Shown piece after piece: positions 15,526 to 22,938 of a stretch of 32,408 bases of DNA (the stretch's first letter is position 1; each line of letters begins with the position of its first letter). The position numbers and the translations under genes are program-made. Below the pieces are notes generated by a model. It ran no database searches. It saw only the letters and a program-made list of their open reading frames with translations, and was not told the origin of the DNA. The stretch spans positions 1 to 32,408 of the forward strand of contig DDMS01000009.1 in NCBI GenBank assembly GCA_002340765.1. Direction: 5' to 3'. Source of the DNA: Flavobacteriaceae bacterium UBA2540. GTDB lineage: Bacteria > Bacteroidota > Bacteroidia > Flavobacteriales > Flavobacteriaceae.

Positions 15526-17136
15526 ATGCAAAAAATAATCAGAATTGGAACTCGTGAAAGCCAATTAGCACTTTGGCAAGCTAACAAAGTGCACAAAGAA
15601 TTAGAGGTTTTAGGGTTTGAAACTGAAATTGTTCCCATTAAATCTACAGGAGATATTATTTTAGAAAAACCTTTGTATGAACTAGGAATTACTGGAATTT
15701 TCACAAAAAATTTAGACATTGCCTTACTGGAAAAAAGGATTGATATCGCTGTACACTCCATGAAAGATGTGCCAACGGTTTTACCTAAAGGAATTATGCA
15801 AATTGCAGTTTTAAAACGTGCGAATTATAATGATATTTTGGTTCTAAAAGGAACAGAAGAATTTTTTGGTCAGCAAGAAGGAACTATTGCAACAGGAAGT
15901 TTACGCAGAAAAGCACAATGGCTCAATCGTTATCCAACACATAAAGTGGTTGATTTGCGTGGTAATGTAAATACAAGAATTGAAAAATTGGAAAATAGTG
16001 ACTGGAATGGAGCTGTTTTTGCCGCAGCAGGATTAGAAAGATTAGGAATAAGATCTGCAGGCGCCATCAATCTTTCATGGATGATTCCTGCACCAGCTCA
16101 AGGTACAATTATGATTAGTTGTCTTGAAAATGACGATTTTGTAAAAGAAGCTTGTGCGAAATTAAATGATTATGAAACCCAAATTTGTGTTGGCATTGAA
16201 CGTGAATTTTTGAATTTGTTGGAAGGTGGTTGTACAGCACCAATTGGAGCATTGGCATATATTGATAAAAAAACAGAAGAAATTAATTTTAAAGGAGAGT
16301 TACTGAAAAGAGATGGTTCAAAAAAAATTTCTGTAGGTAAAAATGTAGCTTTAGGACGTCATAAATTTTTAGCAAAAGATTGCGCTGATTACATTATCAA
16401 TAAAGGAGGAAAAGAATTGATGTTGGAAGATGAAGATTTTTCTTTAGTAAATCACACTGTATTTTCTACAAAAAAATTATCAGAAGCTCAAAAGAAATTG
16501 TTGCCAAGAACGATTGAAGTTTTGGACAGCGATTTTATCAAAATTCGTTTCAACAGAATTTCGCCAAAAGTGATGAAACAAGAAATTGAAAATGTAGTCA
16601 TCACCAGTCAAAACGGGGTTGATTCAATTTTGAATTCCTTTACAAGAAACGAAATAAAGTTCAAAAATATTTTTTGTGTTGGAAGACGTACAAAAAATTT
16701 AATTGAAAACAATATTGGAAAAGTAACTTTCACTGCTAAAGATGCAAAACAATTGGCTGAATACTTAGCTGAAAGCTTGATTAACAAAGAAGTAACTTAT
16801 TTTTGTAGCGATGTGCGTTTGGATATTTTACCTGCTTATTTACATGCTAAAAATATTATTGTCAACGAAGTTGAAGCATACAAAACCACGTTAAGTCCAG
16901 TGAAAATTGAGGATACTATAAAAGGAGTTTTATTTTACAGTCCATCTGGAATTGAAAGTTATTTAAAAAAAAATGACACTAACAGAACTGCTTTTTGTAT
17001 TGGAGAATCAACTGCTGATTTCGCAAAAAAGTATTTTAAAAATGTAGAAGTTTCCAATTTACCAAGTGTTGAGGATCTTTTAGAATTGGTAAAAATTTAT
17101 TTTTCTAACCCTAACTTTTCCAGAGGAAATGTATAG
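15526..17136 (+). CDS. hemC-hemD: Fused hydroxymethylbilane synthase and uroporphyrinogen-III synthase
   Basis: At 536 residues this is two enzymes in one chain. HemC, about 1-305, polymerises porphobilinogen to hydroxymethylbilane. It has IRIGTRESQLALWQ at the start, D81 in AVHSMKDVPT, the arginine-rich GSLRRKAQWL near 124-133, and C236 in LLEGGCTAPIG, which carries the dipyrromethane cofactor. HemD, about 315-536, cyclises that product to uroporphyrinogen III. It is poorly conserved as usual, but shows VVITSQNGVDSIL near 364 and the SPSGIESYL motif near 474. No stop or frameshift lies between the halves. Fusion would allow direct transfer of the unstable linear intermediate. The gene follows hemA by 10 bp. 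Confidence 0.92.
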   Translation: MQKIIRIGTRESQLALWQANKVHKELEVLGFETEIVPIKSTGDIILEKPLYELGITGIFTKNLDIALLEKRIDIAVHSMKDVPTVLPKGIMQIAVLKRANYNDILVLKGTEEFFGQQEGTIATGSLRRKAQWLNRYPTHKVVDLRGNVNTRIEKLENSDWNGAVFAAAGLERLGIRSAGAINLSWMIPAPAQGTIMISCLENDDFVKEACAKLNDYETQICVGIEREFLNLLEGGCTAPIGALAYIDKKTEEINFKGELLKRDGSKKISVGKNVALGRHKFLAKDCADYIINKGGKELMLEDEDFSLVNHTVFSTKKLSEAQKKLLPRTIEVLDSDFIKIRFNRISPKVMKQEIENVVITSQNGVDSILNSFTRNEIKFKNIFCVGRRTKNLIENNIGKVTFTAKDAKQLAEYLAESLINKEVTYFCSDVRLDILPAYLHAKNIIVNEVEAYKTTLSPVKIEDTIKGVLFYSPSGIESYLKKNDTNRTAFCIGESTADFAKKYFKNVEVSNLPSVEDLLELVKIYFSNPNFSRGNV

Positions 17137-17178
17137 TTATTGGAAGTAAAAAATAGTAAGTATAACTTTAAAAGTGTG

Positions 17179-17193
17179 TTCCCCTTTGGGGAA
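17179..17193. repeat. Small GC-rich hairpin before hemB
   Basis: TTCCCCTTTGGGGAA is a perfect inverted repeat (6-bp arms, 3-nt loop), followed by ATAGGGG, directly upstream of the hemB ATG at 17204. It overlaps the position of a ribosome binding site and could modulate hemB translation. It lacks a U-tract. Confidence 0.6.
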
Positions 17194-17203
17194 ATAGGGG
17201 CTC

Positions 17204-18166
17204 ATGTATAGAACAAGAAGACTCAGAAAAACAGCCGCAATTAGAAGATTGGTCAAAGAAACCAATTTGTCTGTTAACGATTTTATATATCCACTTTTTA
17301 TTGAAGAAGGTCAAAATATTGAAAGAGAAATTATATCAATGCCAGGCATCAAACGTTTTTCTTTAGATAGAATTTCAAAAGAATTAGACGATGTTGTTGC
17401 ATTGAAAATTCCTGCAGTGTTGCTTTTTGGAATTCCGTCAAACAAAGACAATGAAGGGACAGAAACTTGGAATGAAAATGGAATAATACAAAAAGCGATT
17501 CGTTTTATAAAGCAAAATTATCCTGATTTATACGTAATTACAGATGTTTGTTTTTGCGAATATACTTCACATGGTCATTGCGGAATTATTCACGAAAATG
17601 ATGTTGACAATGATGCCACTTTGGTAAATATTGCTAAGCAAGTAATTTCGCATGCAAAAGCGGGGGTTGATATGGTTGCGCCTTCAGGAATGATGGATGG
17701 AACTATTGAAATGGTGCGTCAATCTTTAGATAATTCAGGTTTTTCTGATTTGCCAATTATGGCATATTCAGTAAAATATGCTTCTGCTTTTTATGGGCCT
17801 TTTAGAGATGCAGCAGATTCTGCGCCTACTTTTGGCGACCGAAAAACCTATCAAATGGATCCTGCAAATAGAGAAGAAGGGTTCCGAAAAGCTACTTTTG
17901 ATGCTGAAGAAGGCGCTGATATTTTAATGATAAAACCAGCATTATCTTATTTAGATATTATTCGTGATTTAAAAAACAATTTTGACAGACCTATTGCCTG
18001 TTATAATGTAAGTGGTGAATATGCGATGATTAAAGCGGCTGCAGAAAAAGGTTGGATTGATGGTGAAAAAGTGATGATGGAAAGTTTGCTTTCGATGAAA
18101 AGAGCAGGAGCAGATATTATTATTACCTATTTTGCAAAAGAGGCCGCAAGGATTTTATTGAAGTAA
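17204..18166 (+). CDS. hemB: Porphobilinogen synthase (delta-aminolevulinate dehydratase)
   Basis: HemB condenses two 5-aminolevulinates to porphobilinogen. The 320-residue protein has RTRRLRKTAAIRRLVKE and FIYPLFIEEG at the start. The metal site is in DVCFCEYTSHGHCG (C116, C118, C126), so this is the zinc-using cysteine type rather than the aspartate-rich magnesium type. The two active-site lysines are K191 in AYSVKYASAFYGPFR and K244 in LMIKPALSYLDI, the latter forming the Schiff base in characterised enzymes. Length and residues are complete. It sits 67 bp after hemC-hemD, with a hairpin immediately before the start. Confidence 0.97.
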   Translation: MYRTRRLRKTAAIRRLVKETNLSVNDFIYPLFIEEGQNIEREIISMPGIKRFSLDRISKELDDVVALKIPAVLLFGIPSNKDNEGTETWNENGIIQKAIRFIKQNYPDLYVITDVCFCEYTSHGHCGIIHENDVDNDATLVNIAKQVISHAKAGVDMVAPSGMMDGTIEMVRQSLDNSGFSDLPIMAYSVKYASAFYGPFRDAADSAPTFGDRKTYQMDPANREEGFRKATFDAEEGADILMIKPALSYLDIIRDLKNNFDRPIACYNVSGEYAMIKAAAEKGWIDGEKVMMESLLSMKRAGADIIITYFAKEAARILLK

Positions 18167-18181
18167 AGTTACTATACCACT

Positions 18182-18225
18182 TCGAGTGCAGTCGACAGGC
18201 TTTATGAGGTCTCTACTGCCCTTGA
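18182..18225. repeat. Imperfect palindromic element between hemB and hemL
   Basis: TCGAGTGCAGTCGA (18182-18195) and TCTACTGCCCTTGA (18212-18225) pair at 11 of 14 positions around a 16-nt loop. The sequence is more GC-rich than its surroundings and resembles a dispersed intergenic repeat I associate with Flavobacteria. The element precedes the hemL ATG by about 20 nt. Confidence 0.65.
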
Positions 18226-18246
18226 CCAGACAAAAAGAAAACAAAA

Positions 18247-19539
18247 ATGAAATTCCAAAAATCACAAAAATTGTACGAACAAGGATTGATAAACCTTGTA
18301 GGCGCTGTAAACTCACCTGTAAGAGCATTTGCTTCTGTGGGCGGAAATCCTTTGTTTATCAAGATGGCAAAAGCATCAAAAATCATTGATGTTGATGACA
18401 ATGAATACTTGGATTTGGTGCTGTCTTATGGGCCAATGGTTTTGGGTCATCGTCATAAAAAAGTACAAAAAGCTGTTCACAAGGCGCTGAAAAATGGCTA
18501 CTCATTTGGCGCATCAACAGAAAATGAAATTATTTTAGCAAAAATAGTTTGTGATGCTTTTCCAGGAATGGACAAAGTACGTTTTGTAAATTCTGGAACT
18601 GAAGCTGTCATTAGTGGAATTCGCTTGGCGAGAGCGTTTACTGGAAAAGACAAAATCATCAAATTTGCAGGTTGCTATCATGGGCATCAAGATGCATTAT
18701 TGGTTGCAGCTGGTTCAGGATTGGCAACGTTGAGTTTGCCAGGAAGTTTGGGTGTTCCTAAGGGAGCAGTAGAAAATACGTTAATTTCAGAATATAACAA
18801 TTTAGAAAGTGTCAAAATACACTTTGAAAAAGATGATAATATTGCAGGAGTAATCATTGAACCTGTTTGTGGAAATATGGGTGTTGCTATTCCTCAAAAT
18901 AATTTTTTGAAAGATTTAAAAACATTTTTAGAAACTAAAGGGGCTTTGTTAATTGCTGATGAAGTAATGACTGGTTTTCGTTCAAAATTTGGTGGGGCTC
19001 AAGAATTATTGGGTGTTGAAGCAGATATCACTTGTTTGGGAAAAGTAATTGGAGGTGGATTTCCTGTAGGTGCTTACGGAGCAAGAAATGAAATTATGGA
19101 AAAAGTGGCTCCTTTGGGTGGCATGTATCAAGCAGGAACTTTAAGTGGAAATCCAATTGCAATGGCTGGAGGAATTTCAACGTTGACTGAATTAAAAAAA
19201 CAAAATCCGTATCAAAAGTTTGAAGAAATTGGAGCTGTTTTAGAAATAATTTTACTAGAAACTGCCAAAAAATACCATGTTGATTTGGTTGTCAATCGTT
19301 TTGGATCGATGATGAATCCATTTTTTACAAATATCAAAGTCACTAATTTTAAAGAAGCACAAACTTCAGACACCAAAAAGTTTGCAGTTTTCTTTTGGGA
19401 AATGATAAAAAACGGCGTGTTTTTACCTCCATCACAGTTTGAAGCATGGTTTTTATCTTCAGTAATTTCAGAAAAAGATATAAAGATATTTGCAAAAGCA
19501 GTTGATAAGGCAATGAAGAAAGTGGCTATTAGCTCTTAG
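18247..19539 (+). CDS. hemL: Glutamate-1-semialdehyde 2,1-aminomutase
   Basis: HemL is a PLP-dependent fold-type I aminotransferase that converts glutamate-1-semialdehyde to 5-aminolevulinate, using the HemA product. The 430-residue protein begins at GLINLVGAVNSPVRAF and has the FVNSGTEAVISGIRLAR segment near 113. It carries GCYHGHQDALL near 142, the aspartate of LLIADEVMTGFR (D238) and the PLP lysine K266 in TCLGKVIGGGFPVGAYG. MYQAGTLSGNPIAMAGG follows. Nothing is missing. Its last codons and stop lie within a heptamer repeat (19524-19551), so the extreme C-terminus AISS is encoded by repeat sequence. Confidence 0.97.
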   Translation: MKFQKSQKLYEQGLINLVGAVNSPVRAFASVGGNPLFIKMAKASKIIDVDDNEYLDLVLSYGPMVLGHRHKKVQKAVHKALKNGYSFGASTENEIILAKIVCDAFPGMDKVRFVNSGTEAVISGIRLARAFTGKDKIIKFAGCYHGHQDALLVAAGSGLATLSLPGSLGVPKGAVENTLISEYNNLESVKIHFEKDDNIAGVIIEPVCGNMGVAIPQNNFLKDLKTFLETKGALLIADEVMTGFRSKFGGAQELLGVEADITCLGKVIGGGFPVGAYGARNEIMEKVAPLGGMYQAGTLSGNPIAMAGGISTLTELKKQNPYQKFEEIGAVLEIILLETAKKYHVDLVVNRFGSMMNPFFTNIKVTNFKEAQTSDTKKFAVFFWEMIKNGVFLPPSQFEAWFLSSVISEKDIKIFAKAVDKAMKKVAISS

Positions 19540-19551
19540 CTTTTGGCTTTT
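19524..19551. repeat. Heptamer repeat overlapping the hemL stop
   Basis: Four 7-mers in register: GGCTATT, AGCTCTT, AGCTTTT, GGCTTTT. It is the reverse-complement type of the repeat at 12616. TTAGCTTTTG (19536-19545) forms a perfect inverted repeat with CAAAAGCTAA at 19957-19966 on the other side of the four-helix-bundle gene. Confidence 0.8.
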
Positions 19552-19576
19552 AAAAGTTTGATGAAATAAAGAAAAA

Positions 19577-19936
19577 ATGAGAGATTTCAAAAAATTAAAT
19601 ATTTGGTCTGAAGGAATTCAAATTGTTAAGGAAGTTTATCTTATTGCTAAAAAATTACCTTCAGATGAAAAATTTGGTTTAAAAAGTCAAATTACAAGAG
19701 CTGCAGTTTCTATTCCTTCAAATATTGCTGAAGGTTCAGGAAGAAATAGTGAAATTGAATTTAAAAGGTTTTTAGAAATTTCATTAGGTTCACTTTTTGA
19801 ATTACAAACTCAATTAATAATTATTCAAGAGCTTAATTTAATTGAATCAAAAGATTTAATCCTTGTTTTTGAATTACTTGAGAAAGAGGGAAAGATGAAA
19901 AATGGATTTATAAAAACTATAAAAAATAATTTGTAA
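19577..19936 (+). CDS. Four-helix-bundle protein (S23 / 23S rRNA intervening-sequence type)
   Basis: A 119-residue all-helical protein with the family landmarks: MRDFKKLNIWSEGIQIVKEV at the start, LPSDEKFGLKSQITRAAVSI near 29-48, then PSNIAEGSGRNSEIEFKRFL near 49-68 and SLGSLFELQTQLII near 71-84. Members are small proteins found as scattered genes in Bacteroidetes, originally noticed in 23S rRNA intervening sequences. Relatives (Avd) accompany diversity-generating retroelements. No reverse transcriptase or template repeat is nearby. It is inserted in the hem operon between hemL and hemE, with 37 and 47 bp gaps, and bracketed by inverted heptamer repeats, so it looks like a later insertion. 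Function unknown. Confidence 0.93.
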   Translation: MRDFKKLNIWSEGIQIVKEVYLIAKKLPSDEKFGLKSQITRAAVSIPSNIAEGSGRNSEIEFKRFLEISLGSLFELQTQLIIIQELNLIESKDLILVFELLEKEGKMKNGFIKTIKNNL

Positions 19937-19961
19937 AAAACAAAATTAGCAAATAACAAAA

Positions 19962-19982
19962 GCTAAAAGCCAACAGCCAGAT
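19962..19982 (+). repeat. Heptamer repeat before hemE
   Basis: GCTAAAA, GCCAACA, GCCAGAT in register, extending to within 2 nt of the hemE ATG (19984). Same family as 12616, opposite in orientation to 19524. Confidence 0.7.
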
Positions 19983-19983
19983 A

Positions 19984-21009
19984 ATGATAAAAAACGACCT
20001 ATTTCTAAAAGCCTTAAAAGGCGAAACTGTGCAAAGACCTCCAGTTTGGATGATGCGTCAAGCAGGAAGATATTTGCCTGAATTTCAAGAAATCAAAGCA
20101 AAATATGATTTTTTTACTCGTTGTCAAACTCCAGAATTGGCCTCAGAAATTACGGTGCAACCCATTCGTAGATTTGGAATGGATGCAGCTATTTTGTTTT
20201 CTGATATTTTGGTTGTTCCGCAAGCAATGAATATTGAAGTGGAAATGAAATCCAATTTTGGACCTTATTTACTCAATCCAATTCGAAATCAAAAGGACTT
20301 AGACAGTGTTGTGATTCCTGATGTTCATCAAGAATTGGGATATGTGATGGAAGCTATAAAAATGACAAAAGAGAAACTCAACAACGAAATTCCGTTGATT
20401 GGTTTTGCTGGTTCTCCTTGGACAATTTTGTGTTATTGTGTTCAAGGTCAAGGTTCTAAAACTTTTGACAAAGCAAAAGAATTGTGTTTTACGAATCCAG
20501 TTGTGGCGCATTCATTACTGCAAAAAATTACGGATACAACCATTGCGTATCTAAAAGCAAAAGTGGCAGCTGGTGTTGATGCTGTACAAATTTTTGATTC
20601 TTGGGGAGGCATGTTATCGCCAACAGATTATGAAACCTTTTCTTGGCAATACATTCAGCAAATTATTGATGCGTTGAAAGATTCAACTCCAGTAATCGCT
20701 TTCGGAAAAGGCTGTTGGTTTGCATTGCACACCATGGCTAGGTCTGGAGCTTCAGCTTTGGGTGTTGATTGGACGTGCTCCGCAAGAAATGCCCGTTATT
20801 TATCAGGAGGAAATATTACTTTACAAGGAAATTTTGATCCTGCAAGATTGTTGTCTCCGCCATCGGAGATCAAAAAAATGGTGCATCAAATGATCAATGA
20901 ATTCGGAAAAGATAGATATGTGGTGAATTTAGGACATGGAATTTTGCCAAATATTCCGCTCGAAAATGCGAAAGCTTTTGTAGATGCTGTGAAGGAATAT
21001 CGTCAGTAA
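19984..21009 (+). CDS. hemE: Uroporphyrinogen decarboxylase
   Basis: HemE removes the four acetate carboxyls of uroporphyrinogen III to give coproporphyrinogen III. The 341-residue protein has the signature PPVWMMRQAGRYLPEF near 20-35, FSDILVVPQAM near 72-82 and GFAGSPWTILCYCVQGQGSK near 140-159. FDSWGGMLSP follows near 204-213, and the C-terminal NLGHGILPNIPLENAKAFVD is typical. All expected blocks are present. The ATG at 19984 is almost directly abutted by a heptamer repeat, leaving no clear Shine-Dalgarno, as is common in Bacteroidetes. Confidence 0.97.
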   Translation: MIKNDLFLKALKGETVQRPPVWMMRQAGRYLPEFQEIKAKYDFFTRCQTPELASEITVQPIRRFGMDAAILFSDILVVPQAMNIEVEMKSNFGPYLLNPIRNQKDLDSVVIPDVHQELGYVMEAIKMTKEKLNNEIPLIGFAGSPWTILCYCVQGQGSKTFDKAKELCFTNPVVAHSLLQKITDTTIAYLKAKVAAGVDAVQIFDSWGGMLSPTDYETFSWQYIQQIIDALKDSTPVIAFGKGCWFALHTMARSGASALGVDWTCSARNARYLSGGNITLQGNFDPARLLSPPSEIKKMVHQMINEFGKDRYVVNLGHGILPNIPLENAKAFVDAVKEYRQ

Positions 21010-21014
21010 TCTTT

Positions 21015-21100
21015 GGGCGTCCCCTAAAGGTCGCGCTTTCGGCAGTCGCTTCCCACAAAAAAGCGGGAGAGCTCCAACAATGCCTCAATCGCTAACGCAA
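21015..21100. repeat. GC-richer structured intergenic element before the EI24 gene
   Basis: The 101-bp gap between hemE and the EI24-like gene is filled by a sequence of distinctly higher G+C than its neighbours. It includes the hairpin CGCTT-N9-AAGCG (21047-21051 / 21061-21065) and an alternative TCCC/GGGA pairing in the same place. From memory it resembles a repeat found in many Flavobacteriaceae intergenic regions; that cannot be verified here. Confidence 0.6.
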
Positions 21101-21110
21101 ACTCGGAAAT

Positions 21111-21869
21111 ATGATTAAAAATATCATTTTAGGAATCAAAGAGTATGGAGGTGCTTTTGCGCTAATCTCTAAACTAAAACTTTGGAAATATTTTATAATT
21201 CCTGTCTTTATTAGTATTTTTATAGCTGTTTTAATTGCGCTTGAAGCCTATATTTTGTCTGATAATATTGGTTCTTTTATCTCAAAAGCATGGATTTGGG
21301 ATTGGGGCAAAGAAACTTTTACTGGCTTGAGTAATTTTTTTGGAGCAGTAATTATCATCATTCTTGGATTGATTGTGTACAAACATATTATTTTGGCATT
21401 TTCTGCGCCATTTATGGGGATTGTTTCCGAAAAAATAGAATTTCATTTGTATGGAGATGTGAAACATTTGCATCGAAAATCTTCTTTTTTCGAGCAATTA
21501 ATCAGAGGAATTCGAATTAATATTAGAAATTTATCCAAAGAATTGTTGTTCAGCTTGCCGCTTTTAATTCTGAAATTTATTCCCATCGTAAATCTTTTTT
21601 CAACAATGTTATTGTTTTTATTGCAAGCATATTATGCAGGTTTTGGAAATATGGATTATACCTTAGAACGTCATTTTAATTATAGAGATAGTGTACATTT
21701 CATTCAAAAAAGAAGAGGTTTCGCCATTGGAAATGGGATTGTTTTTATGCTGTGTTTATTGATTCCTGTTGTCGGAATTATCATTGTTTTGCCATTGTCA
21801 GTAACTGCTGCAACTACAAAAACACTCAGTTTGTTGCATGATAAACATGAAATTGTGTATGAAAGATAA
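21111..21869 (+). CDS. EI24/CysZ-like membrane protein
   Basis: A 252-residue membrane protein with about four to five hydrophobic segments (roughly 27-48, 75-110, 140-175, 205-235), matching the EI24 domain family, which includes the sulfate permease CysZ. Typical elements are FSAPFMGIVSEKIEFHLYG near 105 and the aromatic/glycine loop AYYAGFGNMDYTLERH near 178. Substrate is unknown. Its place between hemE and hemF, with an 11-nt overlap into hemF, indicates co-translation and hints at a role tied to porphyrin synthesis, or merely a conserved neighbour. It could be a transporter or a membrane assembly factor. Confidence 0.85.
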   Translation: MIKNIILGIKEYGGAFALISKLKLWKYFIIPVFISIFIAVLIALEAYILSDNIGSFISKAWIWDWGKETFTGLSNFFGAVIIIILGLIVYKHIILAFSAPFMGIVSEKIEFHLYGDVKHLHRKSSFFEQLIRGIRINIRNLSKELLFSLPLLILKFIPIVNLFSTMLLFLLQAYYAGFGNMDYTLERHFNYRDSVHFIQKRRGFAIGNGIVFMLCLLIPVVGIIIVLPLSVTAATTKTLSLLHDKHEIVYER

Positions 21870-22761
21870 GTTTTATAACTACATAGAAAATCTTCAAAAT
21901 ACCATCACTTCAACGTTAGAAGCAATTGATGGAAAAGCAACTTTCAAGGAAGATATTTGGGTTCGTGAAGAAGGTGGAGGGGGTAAAACTAGAGTCATTG
22001 AAAATGGAGCAATCTTCGAAAAAGGGGGCGTAAATATCTCTTCTGTGTATGGAGAATTGCCTGAAGTTTTGCGAAATCAATTTGGGGTAAAAGAAGGCGA
22101 TTTTTTTGCTTGTGGACTCAGTTTGGTATTGCATCCAATAAATCCATTTATTCCTTCGGTTCATGCAAATTGGCGTTATTTTGAAATGTACAATGCATCA
22201 GGAGAAATCGTTACGCAATGGTTTGGTGGTGGTCAAGATTTGACTCCGTATTATTTGTTTGAGGAAGATGCTATTCATTTTCATCAGGTTTGTAAAACGG
22301 CTTGCGATAAGCATCATCTGGATTTTTATCCAACTTTCAAGAAAAATTGTGATGCCTATTTTTGGAATGCTCACAGAAATGAAGCACGTGGTATCGGGGG
22401 TTTATTTTTCGATTATTTAAAAGAAACTGAGGATTTTTCAATTGAAAATCGATATGATTTTGTTACTGAAATTGGGAATAGTTTCCTCAATTCTTATCTG
22501 CCAATTGTTGAAAAAAGAAAAAACATCGATTTTACTCAACAACAAAAAGATTGGCAGGAAATTAGAAGAGGACGTTATGTCGAGTTTAATTTGATACATG
22601 ACAAAGGTACGCTTTTCGGGCTAAAAACCAACGGACGCATTGAAAGTATTTTGATGAGTTTACCCCCAAAAGTTCAATGGATATACGATTTACATCCAGT
22701 AGAATATTCAGATGAAGCTATTTTAATTGAAGTTTTGAAAAATCCTAAAAGTTGGATATAA
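21859..22761 (+). CDS. hemF: Oxygen-dependent coproporphyrinogen III oxidase
   Basis: HemF uses O2 to decarboxylate two propionates of coproporphyrinogen III to vinyl groups, giving protoporphyrinogen IX. The ATG at 21859 gives 300 residues starting MKDKFYNYIENLQN, as in homologues. ATGs at 21838 and 21847 would only lengthen the overlap with the upstream gene. Landmarks are KGGVNISSVYGELPE, the signature LVLHPINPFIPSVHANWRYF near 95-114, WFGGGQDLTPYYLFEEDA near 129-146 and the C-terminal RRGRYVEFNLIHDKGTLFGL. Presence of HemF rather than HemN implies synthesis under aerobic conditions. It is the last gene of the right arm, followed by about 180 bp of low-complexity A+T-rich DNA. Confidence 0.96.
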   Translation: MKDKFYNYIENLQNTITSTLEAIDGKATFKEDIWVREEGGGGKTRVIENGAIFEKGGVNISSVYGELPEVLRNQFGVKEGDFFACGLSLVLHPINPFIPSVHANWRYFEMYNASGEIVTQWFGGGQDLTPYYLFEEDAIHFHQVCKTACDKHHLDFYPTFKKNCDAYFWNAHRNEARGIGGLFFDYLKETEDFSIENRYDFVTEIGNSFLNSYLPIVEKRKNIDFTQQQKDWQEIRRGRYVEFNLIHDKGTLFGLKTNGRIESILMSLPPKVQWIYDLHPVEYSDEAILIEVLKNPKSWI

Positions 22762-22910
22762 CTTTATAATTTTTAAAATTTGTTAATTTCATTGTATATT
22801 CAATAATCTAAGTATCTAATATTGTTATTTTATTGTTAATAACATAATTTTAATCTAAAATATCTTTCTATTTTCAATTTTTTTTTAAAATGAATTCAAC
22901 CCTTTTTTTG

Positions 22911-22918
22911 TATTTTTG
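22911..22918 (+). promoter_or_regulatory. Candidate -7 element of the E2 gene
   Basis: TATTTTTG matches TAnnTTTG, 20 nt before the ATG at 22939. The upstream 150 bp are almost pure A+T with only a weak GTTATT/AATAAC inverted repeat (22824-22829 / 22838-22843). Confidence 0.5.
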
Positions 22919-22938
22919 CATGCATAAAAAGTAATCAC

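Noticed and set aside
15474..15761. Antisense open frame over the hemA-hemC junction
   Set aside because: Overlaps the conserved N-terminus of HemC, and its translation resembles no family; shadow of the real genes.
17179..17193. Hairpin before hemB as an intrinsic terminator
   Set aside because: No U-tract follows, and the hemB start codon comes 10 nt later, so termination here is unlikely.
19577..19936. Four-helix-bundle gene as part of a diversity-generating retroelement
   Set aside because: No reverse transcriptase, template repeat or variable-repeat gene is nearby; the protein is the common stand-alone S23-like type.
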